64,000 nucleotides of DNA from Glandiceps talaboti (taxonomy: Eukaryota; Hemichordata; Enteropneusta; Spengelidae): assembly GCF_964340395.1 (NCBI RefSeq), contig NC_135562.1, forward strand, positions 4,404,134 to 4,468,133, written 5' to 3'. Positions 44,453-56,900 of this stretch are shown here, piece by piece. How positions within the stretch are numbered: position 1 is the first letter of the stretch; the number at the start of each line of letters is the position of its first letter. The notes under the pieces were generated by a model. It saw nothing but the letters and a program-made list of their open reading frames with translations. It was not told the origin of the DNA and searched no databases. The position numbers and the translations under genes were made by a program.

Positions 44453-44770
44453 TGAGTGACTTAAGGGGTAATGTCACTACGAGTCAAATGACAAGTAGTG
44501 ACAAAACCTTTAAGTCAAAAGTATACAGATTTTGTGGCAGAATGAAGAAAAATATTGGATAATGATACCACAAATCTATATCTCCACAATCACAATTTAC
44601 GGAAAATCAGGGAAAATAGTGATTTTGAACATTTTTACCCTTCATGTTTTGAGCATCACAGGACCAGTGCTGTAGACATACAAGTCATCGTTGTGACACA
44701 ACAACTAGAGTATAAATTCCATATTTTTTGTTCAAACACATGCAACTTGGCACATCGTAGTGACACATAA
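44453..44770. repeat. Dispersed ~310-bp repeat, copy B
   Basis: Second copy of the repeat at 40325-40640, in the same orientation. Its right end has been amplified into the following minisatellite. Confidence 0.65.
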
Positions 44771-44945
44771 TGACTAGATGACTAGAGTATAAATTCCATA
44801 TTTTTTGTTCAAACACATGCAATTTGGCACATCGTAGTGACACATAGTGACTAGAGTATAAATTCCATATTTTTGTTGAAATGCATGTGACTTGGCAAAT
44901 CGTAACGTAGAATGACTCAAATTCCGTGTTTTTGTTCAAACGAAA
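44690..44945. repeat. Minisatellite, ~75-bp unit, about 3-4 copies
   Basis: Units share GACTAGAGTATAAATTCCAT, then TTTTTGTTCAAACACATGCA and TTGGCACATCGTAGTGACAC. Copies decay toward the right. Confidence 0.85.
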
Positions 44946-45309
44946 TAAATTTGGCTTGTATGAGGTATGATACATCATACATGCATATTCATAACAATGA
45001 AAATCTAAAGCAGAATTGATGTGTACATACATATACATCCAGTGACCTTTTAAGTTTTGTAAATGGGGAAAATGACTATACCCTAGAAGATTACACCCTG
45101 CAATCACATTCCTCATTGTAACTCAAAGCTTTTTAACCAATTAATAAAAAGACATTCTAAAAATTTAACTTGCTTCGTGGACAACTCTTTCAAAAATACT
45201 TATTCATTATTACCAGTGCTATGATCGACTTGAAATGCCAGTAACATGACCTATTGTATGGTTATATTACAGTAACTTTGCAAACAGTTTTTGATCAGTC
45301 ACATGGTTA

Positions 45310-46040
45310 GGCAATGATCATTTGTTTCTCACCCATATTTGCAGCAACCATGGCCATAGTAACAGTCAAATGATTTTTCTTTTCAAAGATAACAGTGTTG
45401 AGAGTACATGAATGAACATTCCATATTTGAACACAAATTTACCTGGTAACAAAGATCATGGGTAAACTGTCAAACGAGTTTCCTTTTCAAAGATAACAGC
45501 GTTTGATAATCATGTCAATGAATATTCCAAAATTGAACAAAAATACACCACAAATACACCTAACAACTATGATTATTCCAATAGCAACAGCCAAATGGTA
45601 GTGTCTACCCCAAAGATAACAATAGGGCAATAATAGGTATACATACTCATGTAAAGGAGGATTATAAAAAATGAAAACAAATACTCCTAGTAACCAGAAC
45701 CATGCCCTTAGCAACTGCCAAAATGTAGTGTATTTTAATGGTAACTGATCCATAGTTAAGTGAATGAGCATTGCAAAAGTGAACACAAGTGCACCTAGTA
45801 ACAAAGACTATGCCCATAGCAACTGCCAAAATGTGATGTATTTTAAAGATAACTGGTGGGTAGTTAAGTGGGTGAGCATTGCACAAATGAGCACAAATGC
45901 ACCTAGTAACAAAGACCATGACCAAAGCAACTGCCAAATGTAGTGTATTTTAAAGATAACTGATGGGTGGTTAAGTGAATGAACATTGCACATGTGAACA
46001 GAAATGCACCTAGTAACAAACACCATGCCCATACAGAATT
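45310..46040. repeat. Minisatellite, ~107-bp unit, about 6 copies
   Basis: Units contain CACCTAGTAACAAAGACCAT, GCAACTGCCAAA, GTGTATTTTAAAGATAACTG and TTAAGTGAATGAGCATTGCA. The best-preserved units start 107-108 bp apart (45793, 45901, 46008). Leftward units are more diverged. The long minus-strand frames here are repeat translations. Confidence 0.85.
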
Positions 46041-46271
46041 TGAACGCAAGAGAGATCAGTATGGGTATTCCAATAGACTGAGAACTTAATTTATTCTTAA
46101 ATCTGCACTAGCTGCAACTGGAACATTTTTTGAAATTATTTTTTTTTAAATATAATGACTTGTAATATCATACACTCATGATAGTATTCAATCACGACAT
46201 ATTTGTGTAGCAGTATACGTACAAATGGTATGGGGCAATATGTCCAATCCAATTTATTTTTGGTCAGCACT

Positions 46272-46308
46272 CGTCGTCGTTGTTGTCGTCGTCGTCGTCG
46301 TCATCATC

Positions 46309-46339
<31 letters not shown>

Positions 46340-46374
46340 CCACCACCACCATCACCACCATCATCATCACCACC

Positions 46375-46405
<31 letters not shown>

Positions 46406-46428
46406 CCACCACCACCATACCACAACCT
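46272..46428. repeat. (GTC)n/(CAT)n/(CAC)n trinucleotide array
   Basis: A continuous trinucleotide repeat that changes from GTC to CAT to CAC units. Frames read as poly-His, poly-Ser or poly-Val and are not genes. Confidence 0.95.
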
Positions 46429-47602
46429 CCTGACACAAATAGGACCATTTTCCATAAATCAAAACTACAAATAGTCAAACTTTTTCTCTACAAAAAAAAT
46501 GTGGATTCTAAATTAGTAATATCATTAAAACAGATTTCAAATGGACGACTTCAGCTCCTGACTATTTCTCTACAAATATTGCGATTAATTACCTAAAAAA
46601 ATCCATGTTAGTATACTCAGCTGTTTGCCTAAATACGCTTTGAATGACATATTTCTGCCACTATTGTTCACTTCACCATGTGTATCGGTCATATCACTGA
46701 CGCAGTGTATACAGATGGATTAACAGCTGGTAAAGATTAATATGACGTATTCGGCTCCATTCTGTTCATGGAAGAGGTCAAATAGTGTGATTTCGACGTG
46801 TTCAATCCAAAACATTTATTTTCTGTTCAATATTGTAACCGTTAACGTTTAGTCGTCTGTTCAACGCCATAACGTCGATGTCCATATTTGGGTGATATTG
46901 ATGTCCATATTTGGAACAGGTTGATGTCCTTATTTGATCATATGTGTCTCCAGCTACCAGCTTCATGGTGATAATACCGGTATAATATGGTGTTACTTTC
47001 TCTGGATCGTTAGTTGGTGTGCTATGACGGATGTTGACATGCTCCATCGGCTTATTACACAACGGTAGGATTGTCGCAGAGAAATATTTTTGACGTCGAA
47101 ATTAGTCAGAAGAAGATTTATTGGAAGAAGATCATAAAATTGTAATTTCTAGTCGATTATTAGAAGAAAAAACCACATATTCAATTCCCCGAGTTTTAGA
47201 TCTCCATCCGGTTAATTGAAACATTCAGAGTTGGTCAGCTGTCACATTGCTACAAAAGTGTTGGATGTCAGCCACGTCAAATGGATTTGGATATAAATTT
47301 TCTACATGTAACCATAGTAACGTGTTCAACCAAATTCCTAGAAAAACACTCTACCAAATTGTAAGTTACTGATTAACGAGTTGTTGAAAACGTGGAGCAC
47401 TCTGTGTTGCTATTTTGGAACTAAGATAATTTATTCAACTAGTTCCAACACTGTCAATTCAAGCTATTACATGTAGTATAAATTTCTATGCAATTTGTAG
47501 TTTCTTAAATTGGAGGCAAAAACTGTTTAGTTCATACGCACAAAATCGTCAGAATAGGTGGAAATCATTTAATATTTTGTACGATAAACTTATTTTCTCA
47601 AA

Positions 47603-49399
47603 ATGAAGTCTCACCGGCGACCGAATTGGATGTCACGGCGGATGACACTCAAATCCCCGCGATCGTTGGTTCAACTCCCAAGGATACGACGGAGTTGGTT
47701 TTGCTTCATATTCTTTGGGACTATATTCTGGACTTCAGTCACGTATTTATGTTTTTCAAAGATTTTACCCTCTGTACCTGCAATGTTGTCAGACGAAACA
47801 GGTGTGTACCCACACGGTAAAACTATAAGAGATAACCCAGACCCGGACAATATCCCAATTGATTTGTTCGGGCCACTTAATTCTGTGAAAAGAGAACCGC
47901 CAAACGAACTGAGGACAAACAATAAATATCTCATTCCGATTTTACTTGGAAACCAGGGTCTCAATAATCAAATGATCGGTTTTAAAATGTCAGTTGCTGT
48001 TGCCATGTACTCGAACAGAACTCTGGTTTTAGCACCATTTTTTGATGAGCTGAAAAACTCAGTGCGCGTGCGCAACATTCAGGAAGTCATCGACCTGGAA
48101 CATTTCAGGTCGCTTCTTCCAACTATTTCAATGCAGGACTTCAGTAAGAAGTGCAATGGTCAAGTTGAAGTTCTTTTTAGTGGAATCAACATGTCGAACG
48201 CTCTGACGTCAGAACAGTATAACTCCTACCTAACATCCGTCAACTCAAAAGTCACGATGTATAAAAATTTGACACAAATTGAAATTCGGGATTTTGACAA
48301 AGACAGAGGTGTGTTGATAGAGTTGCCTAGCAACCTAGCGGATGGCGAACATTCATTGAAAACATTCCGTGCTAAAGGATTATTTGAGTCTGATGCTAAC
48401 TGCGTAGGTTTGGTCTATCCGTACGGTTTAATGGTGCGATTCTATTATTACGACTATGTCACCATTTTCGCGCAATATTTGAGAAGGCCACCAGATATAC
48501 GACAGATGGCGGATTCCTTTATATGGGAAGTTATCAATTCCAGGAATTTCCTTGGGATACATTGGCGATTTGATGAAGCCTGGAAAAGAACATGGTAAGG
48601 TGTAATTAACACATGACTATTTCATCTTTGGATTTATCAGTCACTTAACACGATAACCACACATGTATGTGTTCAATTTACACACATGTGCACATCACTG
48701 ATGTGAACATAGCAAAGTTTTGATTTATTTACTCTTACAATCCTTGCATGATAATAGCATTTGGAAATTGTCATGTACGGATAAAAACACCTGTCACCAA
48801 TCATTTACATAATGCATAATTATCTTACTCACGCACTTTTCTTCATTTACAAAGAAAAGGTCATCTTGTATAATTATCATGTACTAACCTTTTTTGTCAA
48901 TACCTAGCTATATTTCTTTTTATTTCAAAAACACCTAGCTATATTTCTTTACATGATTTCAAACGTTGTTTTTTTATTGTGAAAGGTGCAACAACGGAGT
49001 CATCGACAACAATGTACGAAATAACTGCCAGCTGCTTTTGAAGACCGATGAGAGATCGATGGTGTCTCATATACTGAATGTCATGAAAGAACATTCCATT
49101 TTCTCTGTATACCTGGCCACACCACCAAACACACAGGTAATATCGAGTTTCATGGTTGTTTTCAAAGTAATAATAACATTACACGTAATCTTAATTACCT
49201 TTTATTACTTGGCGGAATGTTGTCATGTAGTGTGTATGGGTTACACAGATGGATGGTTAGTGGTAAATATTCGTCTCTCTGTGTGTCTGTAGATCTTTCA
49301 CCCTATCTCTCTGTCTCTGTCTCTGTCTGACTCTCTCTCTCTGTTTGTCTCACTGTCTGTCTATCTCTGTCTCGATCTGTCTCTCCCGTACAAGACATG

Positions 49400-49455
<56 letters not shown>

Positions 49456-50657
49456 TGATCGATCGATTTCCTTGAGCAATCAATCAATCAATCAATCAAT
49501 CGATTGATCGGTTGGTTGGTTGGTTGGTTGATTGGTTGGTTGGTTGTGTAGTGAATTGTGGATTGACTACACTTTCCCCATTTTTACAGGACAAGTTTGT
49601 ACAAGAGTTAAAGAAAGAAGTTCCTAACGTGTACAGTCGAGATGATCTACTGGGTATTTCAATACTAGGTTTAGATTTTGACCTCGATGATAACTTTCGT
49701 CTATCCCTCCTAGAACAGGAAATTTGTGCTAGTAAGTAAATCATGACAATATTTTTTATTACGTCTGAATGGACCACTATCTGTATGAAGATTTCAAGTA
49801 GAGTTCAAATACATTATTTAGTGATGGCGCTCCCTGGTACACCATGTGACGTGTCAAATTTATCTAGGTCATTGTTACCCAAAGTAGGTATTTAGGTCAA
49901 TTCCAATGCTTCAATATTTACTAGACGATCCCTAAGTGGGAAAGGAGTAAAATCGAAAACGAAAAATAATCAAGCAAAATTGTTCTGCTCTGTGTAAAAT
50001 TCTCAACTAGCTATTATTTAAAATGATTAATCACACCTTAACATAACATTGCATTTAACAAAAAAACAACGTAACGCAACGTGTCATGCCATGCCATAAC
50101 ACAACGCGCAACACAACACAACACAACACAACACAACACAACACAACACAACACAACACAACACAACGCAACGCAACGCAACGCAACGCAACGCAACGCA
50201 ACACAACACAACACAACACAACACAACACAACACAACACAACACAACACAACACAACACAACACAACACAATATTATACATAACACAATAAACCCTCAGG
50301 TGCAATGCGTTATTACTGGACTGTCGAGTGACGTGACTGTGAAAAGTCTTGGCAGTTCCCGGAGTAACGTAAGAACGAGTGTCCAACAGCCCTGTCACGT
50401 AGTCCCAAACATGAACAGAAAATCTCTCGAATCATGTTATTGTATTTGGGTGTAAGCTTGTATATGCCTGTCATTGGGAGCAATTCCCATACTTGACAAT
50501 TAATCAATTAATTAATTGTATTTTTCTCCCCTTTCCCCTTTCTACAGAGTCGGCAGTTTTTATTGGTAGTCGCATGTCAGCGTGGTCCGATATTGTCTCT
50601 GAAGACAGGAATTACAAGAATCGTCAGTATATGCCAGATATTTTCAAAACCACGTGA
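47603..50657 (+). CDS. O-fucosyltransferase-like type II membrane glycosyltransferase, paralogue 1
   Basis: Four exons in phase: 47603-48594, 48986-49136, 49590-49731, 50548-50657 (TGA), giving 464 aa. A short basic N-terminus precedes one membrane anchor (about residues 31-51), as in Golgi enzymes. Motifs: IPILLGNQGLNNQM (about 111-124), NRTLVLAPFF, CVGLVYPYGL, GIHWRFDEAW with His320-Trp-Arg322, WCNN, VYLATPP, and a C-terminal VFIGSRMSAWSDIVSEDR. The NQ-rich loop near the start, an H-x-R motif and a late 'FIGS..S.W...V..DR' block recall the GDP-fucose-dependent O-fucosyltransferase fold. The donor and acceptor are inferred, not shown. Several N-glycosylation sequons fit a lumenal domain. The intron splits the Trp codon TG|G at the W-C junction. 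Confidence 0.8.
49403..49545. repeat. (GACA)n, (CAAT)n and (GGTT)n microsatellites
   Basis: Three short tetranucleotide arrays in a row, ending about 45 bp before the acceptor of exon 49590-49731. Confidence 0.9.
50101..50273. repeat. (ACACA)n pentanucleotide array with an ACGCA block
   Basis: About 170 bp of a 5-bp unit (AACAC) with a central run of AACGC variants, in the last intron of paralogue 1. The complementary unit forms the array 52418-52500. Confidence 0.95.
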
Positions 50658-50899
50658 TACGATTTGAGTGTTGCGCAGTTACTACTACGTATGCATAAAT
50701 GATGATGTTTACTTTCTATAATGGAAACCAATATTGCAGAGTGAATATTGAGTAGAAAAAAAACGTTGTCAATCTTGACAAAACTCTTACAAATTAACAT
50801 TTCTTCATTGTTTTGCCTGGCTAGATAAATATCCTACTAGTGGTATACTAACAGGGCTAAAATTTATCGTCTGTAACCCTCATTGCTAAAACATATCAA

Positions 50900-51397
50900 C
50901 TGCACTAGCTGTAACTGGGACGTTTAAAGAAATGTTATGTTATTAGGTATAATAACTTACTCGTAATATCATACACCGTGAACAGTATGCATCACCTGTG
51001 AGAAAAGGTATTTTTGTAGATGTACACACACGATACATTTTTGTTGGATCCATCGCAAAAGCCAGCGCCCTCAACGACGATCATAATTTCAAACTGTTTA
51101 TGGATAATATCCGGTGACCACGATTAGCATGTATAGTGTGGTATTGTAACACTTTTCAGTGAACATATTGTGGTTGTCTGGCCGAAAAATGACACTCCAG
51201 TTACAGTTTTAACATAGTGGCATATTCAAAAGTTTGAAGTATTTGCTTAAGATTTAAACTGACCATTACACTAACTACATATAACATTGACCATTAAATA
51301 ACAGATACAGGGCCTTTTTCATGAGTAATTGACCAATTTTTGTGAATACAGTTTTAGTTATTTGATAAAATAAATATCCCAGTTACAGCAAGTGCAG
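50900..51397. mobile_element. TIR element, CTGCACTAGCTGTAACTGGGA ends
   Basis: The left end CTGCACTAGCTGTAACTGGG matches the inverse of the right end (CTGCACTTGCTGTAACTGGG) with one mismatch. The first ~110 bp also resemble 46103-46215 (CTGCACTAGCTGCAACTGGA, later TAATATCATACAC), so the family is dispersed. No clear target duplication was seen. Confidence 0.55.
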
Positions 51398-52417
51398 GTT
51401 CAAAGTAATAGATAATCTACGAGTTTGGGAGGGTCATGTGCCAATAAAGTAGGAGGCGTAGCCCCCGAGTGTTTGACACATAACCCTACCGAACGAGTTG
51501 TCTATCTTACTTATAGTACTACGGCGTGATTGGCTCGATCAAACGGATATATAGGTCACACCCCTAAGAAAGAGTGGGTTATGGCTCCATAAAACCAACC
51601 GAAATCAAGGCCTCGATCTGATTGGCAGAGTCGGTCTAGCCGTAGTATAAGTACATTTATTACATTTTAATTCAGTTCACGGCGCCTAACAAAATATGCG
51701 GAACATTACTATATGCTTTGAGAACGATCTGATAACGTTATGGTAGTTCCGCAATGAACAAAATGTTGCAATGTTGGTGGGAATGTTGGTACCCTGAGGA
51801 ATTTTGCCACGTCAGAAAGGGAATAACACTAGTAATAATGATGTCTCGCCAGATGGTAAGATTTTGTTTTGACATGTTTACAACTGGCATGTGAAGTAAG
51901 TGATATTTGATTTAGAAATTAAAGACATTAAAACTGAATGTACGTAAGATACCATGTTTGTACTCTTGTACATTTCTCACAACGTATACATTACAACATA
52001 ACATTTTAACATATTAATATAAAAAAACTTAATTACACACTACACTTGTTACATGAATAAAATAGTAATGTGTACTTTATTAAATCAAAATCGGAAATTC
52101 AAATACGCGTGTCGCCACCTGTCCAACACCCCAGTGAAAAATAAGAAGTAAACCAGAATATCTGAGGAAAACCTGCGTTGATTCGGGAGGTCAAATAGAA
52201 CATCCATTCTTCCACACGGCATATCTGATATTTTTTTTTATCAAACCCAGCCGAAGCATCGAACCCGAACCACGCATACTGCAGTGGCACAAGGTAACTA
52301 CTCCGCCATCGACAACTCCATCAAAAGATGTCTTCCTGATTCTCTTATTAATCGTCTACATCCAAGCAGTACGGAACCATACACATTAGATTTGAATTGC
52401 AGTTATGTATAGTTGTT

Positions 52418-52500
52418 GTGTTGTGTTGTGTTGTGTTGTGTTGTGTTGTGTTGTGTTATGTTGTGTTGTGTTGTGTTGTGTTGTGTTGTGTTGTGTTGTG
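52418..52500. repeat. (TTGTG)n pentanucleotide array
   Basis: Sixteen or so units of TTGTG with one TTATG variant. The unit is the complement of the array at 50101-50273. Confidence 0.95.
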
Positions 52501-53981
52501 CGTCAACCGTCGCTGGGTTGATGCTATACCACCGGGCTCGCATAGCTTGCAGCTTGAAGCGTGTGTACTGTGCGATTAACTTCTGACTGGTTGTCACTCA
52601 AGCTTCATGGTTGATGTTATATACAAAAGTCGGTCAGGTCGAAAAGTACTCGAACTGACATTGAACTGTTGACATTATTATACGGTACTTCCGTTGTCAA
52701 GGGGACAGATGTTGTTGCCAGGGTAATTCTTGAGTTGGCTGTCAAGGGTCCGGGTCAAGGGAGGGGTATTCAACTCAACATTGGTGGGGTTGTTTTAATA
52801 GCCTCTCTACTTTGGTAAGGAACATATATAGCAGTATACCCCAGATTGACCATACCCCTTGCCTAAAATACATGTATGTGATTTATTTTTATTAGTTTCT
52901 GCCATACACTTCTTTTCTTCTTTTTGTATAATAGCTAATTACCTCAAACAGTGGCAAGCTTTTTTGGAATCACTACGGTATGATACGACTGTTTAGCCTC
53001 ACACGTCAAATGTGTCTCTAATACCAATTAAACACAATAGTTTACGTCAGTGTGTGTCATCTTAAAATCATCAGACCTCTGCGAACAAACTTCCAATGGC
53101 ATGGCATTTACTTGTTCCGTGAGAGCGAAAAAATTACACTCTGACTTGTTCGCGAGAAAGGTGTACGATGTGAAAGTTACATTTTCTAATTCTGCTGAAT
53201 GTGATTTTGCAATATATTTTCTTTATCCCATAAGAGCAAGTTGATTTCTTCAATTTTGTTTCGGTTTTAATCCAATCAAATATAGCTTGCCTAATGTATA
53301 TCTTGATTCGTTATATATAATATTCTCATTCTAAGATTTCGTAATGTATACGGCCCTTTTCATATTAGTGTTAACTGGGTCTGTTTGATACACCCACACA
53401 GAAACTAATAATAATGAGAAACTACACATGCTACACTTTAAGAAAGCAAGATTGAATTAATTCCGTTTCTCACTATTGCGATATTTTGAAATGGTCTAAC
53501 GCGACACCATGCAGACATCAAATGTAGACAACATAAAATTGGCGCCCACCAGTCTGCATCTAGTTGCAGTATGTTTAAACACAGACAAGTAAAAATGGTT
53601 AATTTCCTTTACACAAAATGTAGCGAGAGGGTCCATTCTTCTAGGTTGTAACAAACAGAGTCAGTGACCATTAACTTAAAAAAGCCTGTGTCTGATAATC
53701 GCTCCTGATTCGTTATACTTCTGAAACCTAGCCTTTCAGACACCTGTTGAATATCGTGATAGATGTATTGAATTAGCACTGTAATTTATTACCGTGTATA
53801 TCTGTCATATCATCAGTAAAGTGAGGATTTCCGTCAACTTTAATTATAAGTACATCAAACAACTACCTAGCAGTGACGACCTCGGTGGGCGTGGGGGTAT
53901 TTCCCTTGACAGATACGTGTGTATAAGTATTCGTTAATAATTAACAATGTACTATTAAAATCTTAGCAAATCCAAGACTTC

Positions 53982-56900
53982 ATGAATTGGGGTTGTTTGG
54001 GTCTACTCGCCAATATGCCACGTCAGAAATTGCGACTCCGCGGTGGCAATCGTGTTTTCCTTATGCTTTTGGTATCATGCATACTGACATTAAATGTTTT
54101 GCTTTACACGAATGTTCTGTTACAAGTACGATACGACAGTAGTCACTTGGTGAACGATCATCGGAGAGACCAGGTGTGGTTTTTTACTGATTATGATGCT
54201 AAAGATGCGTCGCCATTGGTGTTGCCAAAATTGGAAAGAGAATCGGGTAACCGCTATAACGCCACCGTTGGTGTTCGCAAAGAATTCCCCAAAATGGTGG
54301 TGCCGACATGGAAAATAACACAACACAGTGACGTCAAACACTTCAAATCGGAAAATGTTAAGAAGTTCCAAAACCAGATATCTGACGACGAACAGTACCT
54401 CCTGCCAATTTTGGTCGGTAACCAGGGTCCAAATAATCAACTTCTTGCTTTTAAATATGCAATGCTTGTCGCCAAGTACACCAACAGGTCCCTTGTATTG
54501 GCTCCTTTTTTCGAACACCTACAGGACAAGAATTTGAGACATTTCAACGAAACCCTTGATCTTCAAAGTATTCAACGCTTTCTGCCGACCGTATCTTTGG
54601 AAACGTTTCGGGACAAATGCCATGGTAAGGTTGATGTTCTTATTAGTGGAATGAACGTGTCCAGAAGTGTAAGTATTAAACTGTATAACACCATTTCTAC
54701 ATGGGCAGCCCACTGTAATAAAATATTCACAAACTTGACTGAAATTGCGGTGCCAGATTTCAAGGTGAATCCGGAGATATTGATAACGGTTCCCGGTAAC
54801 CTTACGGAGGAAAGGCTTTCAGGCGAAAGTATAAAGCAATACGGATTATTTCAAACTCATTACAGATGTGTCGGATTTGTGTACCCGTATGGTTTGCTCT
54901 ACCGATTTTCACTTGATGATCAGATGATGTCAGAGTTCATCCGAAGACCGCTTCGGATTCGAAAAATGGCGGACAGTTTCATAGCAGACGTTCTAGGAAC
55001 GGATAAATATCTGGCCATTCATTGGAGATTCGATGAAGAATGGCGAAAAACTTGGTAAGTAAATATCGTCAACACGTGGAAAACGGCTTTCATGGACTGA
55101 CAAAAACAGCAACTTGAAAGATATCTACGATTTGAACAAAATCTTATTGAGTCAAGTAGAAAAGACCAAGATCGTTAGGTCAAATACGACAAATCGAGTG
55201 ATTCTGATTATATGACTATATCTAAGTTTTCACTACCGATCGTAAAATTATCATGTAGATTACAAAGTTTAAAATGCCATGGAAATCAGGAATTACAGGT
55301 GCAACCAACAACGCTGTTCGTGCAAAATGCATGCTGCTGCAGCTGCTCGTAGAGCTTGCTCATTCAATGCGGGGAGTGAATATTTGATGGAGTGCTACAT
55401 ACTCGAACCGACCAGTCCATCACAGGGAACTGGAGTTATTATGCAAACATTTATGTTTTGACTTTTTATTTTCAAGAAAGATGAATGATAAAGGTTGACT
55501 GCAATTTATTCTCAACGTGTATCTTTAGCTGTTATCAGTTAAAGCTAGACGGCGAATGTTTACATTGGGCTCGAAGTGTGACCGAGGGAATGTATAGAGG
55601 TCAATATTTAGTTATTTTAAATTCCAACATGGCCGCTGACTACTGCAACTCTATGAGCAAATAAAAGATTGAATATTTTTTTGAAAACAAGACGGTGAAC
55701 CCCTTATTTTCCCTTATTATTTCAAAAGGACCACGAACAAGCTTTCACCTGGCAAAGTTTGGAGAGAATTATTTACAGGAAAATTAGTACCCTGAATTCT
55801 ATAGCTACCTTAAAACTCGCTTCCTTTCAATTTTTACAGGTGCATAGACCACCCAATGTCGGATGATGGAATGAAGAAACAGTGTTACCAAGTTTTTAAA
55901 ACGGAAAACAATGTTAAGGTGTCTTATATCCTTAAACTACTGGACAATATCAACGTCACTGTTGAAGCCGTCTATCTAGCCACACCAAAAAAACTACAGG
56001 TAAGAACAATTTAAGACAATCAAATTATATATTTTGAATAGAAACATAAAATATAATATAAAATGACTGATACTTGAGTAGAAGAACATGTGAAGACACA
56101 TTCCAAATACTGTATTTTCTTACTGACCCCCCCCCCCCCCCACAGAAACAGGCACATATTTATTTTCACTTTCAAAAGAAACACGATTTTTCCCCTCTTG
56201 CTTAGAAAAATTAATTTAAAAAACGAGACAAGCTGGATACACCCCCCCCCCCATTTTCTTCTCTAAATCATAACATTCCTTACAATAGAGGCTGAAATCG
56301 GTGAAAAACTATATCAATGGAGATAATGCACAAAGTAAATAAAATTCTCAGACTTTGACTACTACGTATACGTTGTTCACTATTTACAAGAAAATTCGAA
56401 ACGAATCGGGCGTAACTAGTCAAAAGACGTCAAAGTAATATCGTCAACTTATTTAAAATCCAATATGGCCGCCGAACAGGGCTACCTCTATCTCTAATTG
56501 GGAAAATATCAGATTGTCGTTTACCTTGGAAACGGGACAAAGAACCCCAAATTTCTCTTATTATTTCAAGAATACCATGAACAAATCTTCGAGTGGCAAA
56601 ATTACAAGAACTTTAAATTTCAGGGAAATAAGTCCCTGAGGTGCATTCTGGGAAAACAACTAAATATTCGTCTTAATACAGATAGTGCTTTGTTTACATC
56701 CCTTCTTTCCATTTTTACGTTTTGCGAAAGAGCACAATTGGTATCTCAACAAACACAATCCCTATTTTAAAAAAAAAATTAATTTACAGAATGGTTTTAA
56801 AGGAGCACTGAAACGTGTGTCAACACATATTTACACTGCCGAAGATATCTATAAATCAAAATTCCCGGATGTGTCGTCGCTAAATAACGACAACTACAGA

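Larger units (their letters stand above)
40943..47602. other. Intergenic interval between TMEM244-like and the glycosyltransferase cluster
   Basis: No coding exon is supported. The first AATAAA after the TMEM244-like stop is at 41819-41824, at the edge of a repeat. Contents: a hairpin element (41570-41644), a TIR element (41824-42543), a dispersed repeat (44453-44770), two minisatellites (44690-46040) and a trinucleotide array (46272-46428). The last 500 bp probably include the promoter of the first glycosyltransferase gene. Confidence 0.6.
50658..53981. other. Intergenic interval between glycosyltransferase paralogues 1 and 2
   Basis: No coding exon is supported. Candidate AATAAA signals for paralogue 1 are at 51369-51374 and 51443-51448. 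It holds a TIR element (50900-51397), an imperfect hairpin with CTACGGC arms (about 51505-51650) and the TTGTG array (52418-52500). The remainder, to the paralogue 2 start, shows nothing recognisable. Confidence 0.6.

Noticed and set aside
44685-45116. 143-codon minus ORF with repeated NLYSSH-type peptides
   Set aside because: It translates the ~75-bp minisatellite 44690-44945 and adjacent unique DNA.
45487-46032. Overlapping minus-strand ORFs with hydrophobic, apparently repeated peptides
   Set aside because: They translate the 107-bp minisatellite. The similarity between the ORFs is the DNA repeat itself.
46203-46596. Long frames encoding poly-His, poly-Ser, poly-Asp or poly-Val
   Set aside because: All are readings of one trinucleotide microsatellite (46272-46428) in different frames and strands. 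No splice context or conserved flank was seen.
46802-47062. Minus-strand 86-codon ORF upstream of glycosyltransferase paralogue 1
   Set aside because: No recognised domain. It overlaps a short repeated word (GATGTCCATATTTGG) and has no supporting exon structure. It is left unannotated, though a small gene cannot be excluded.
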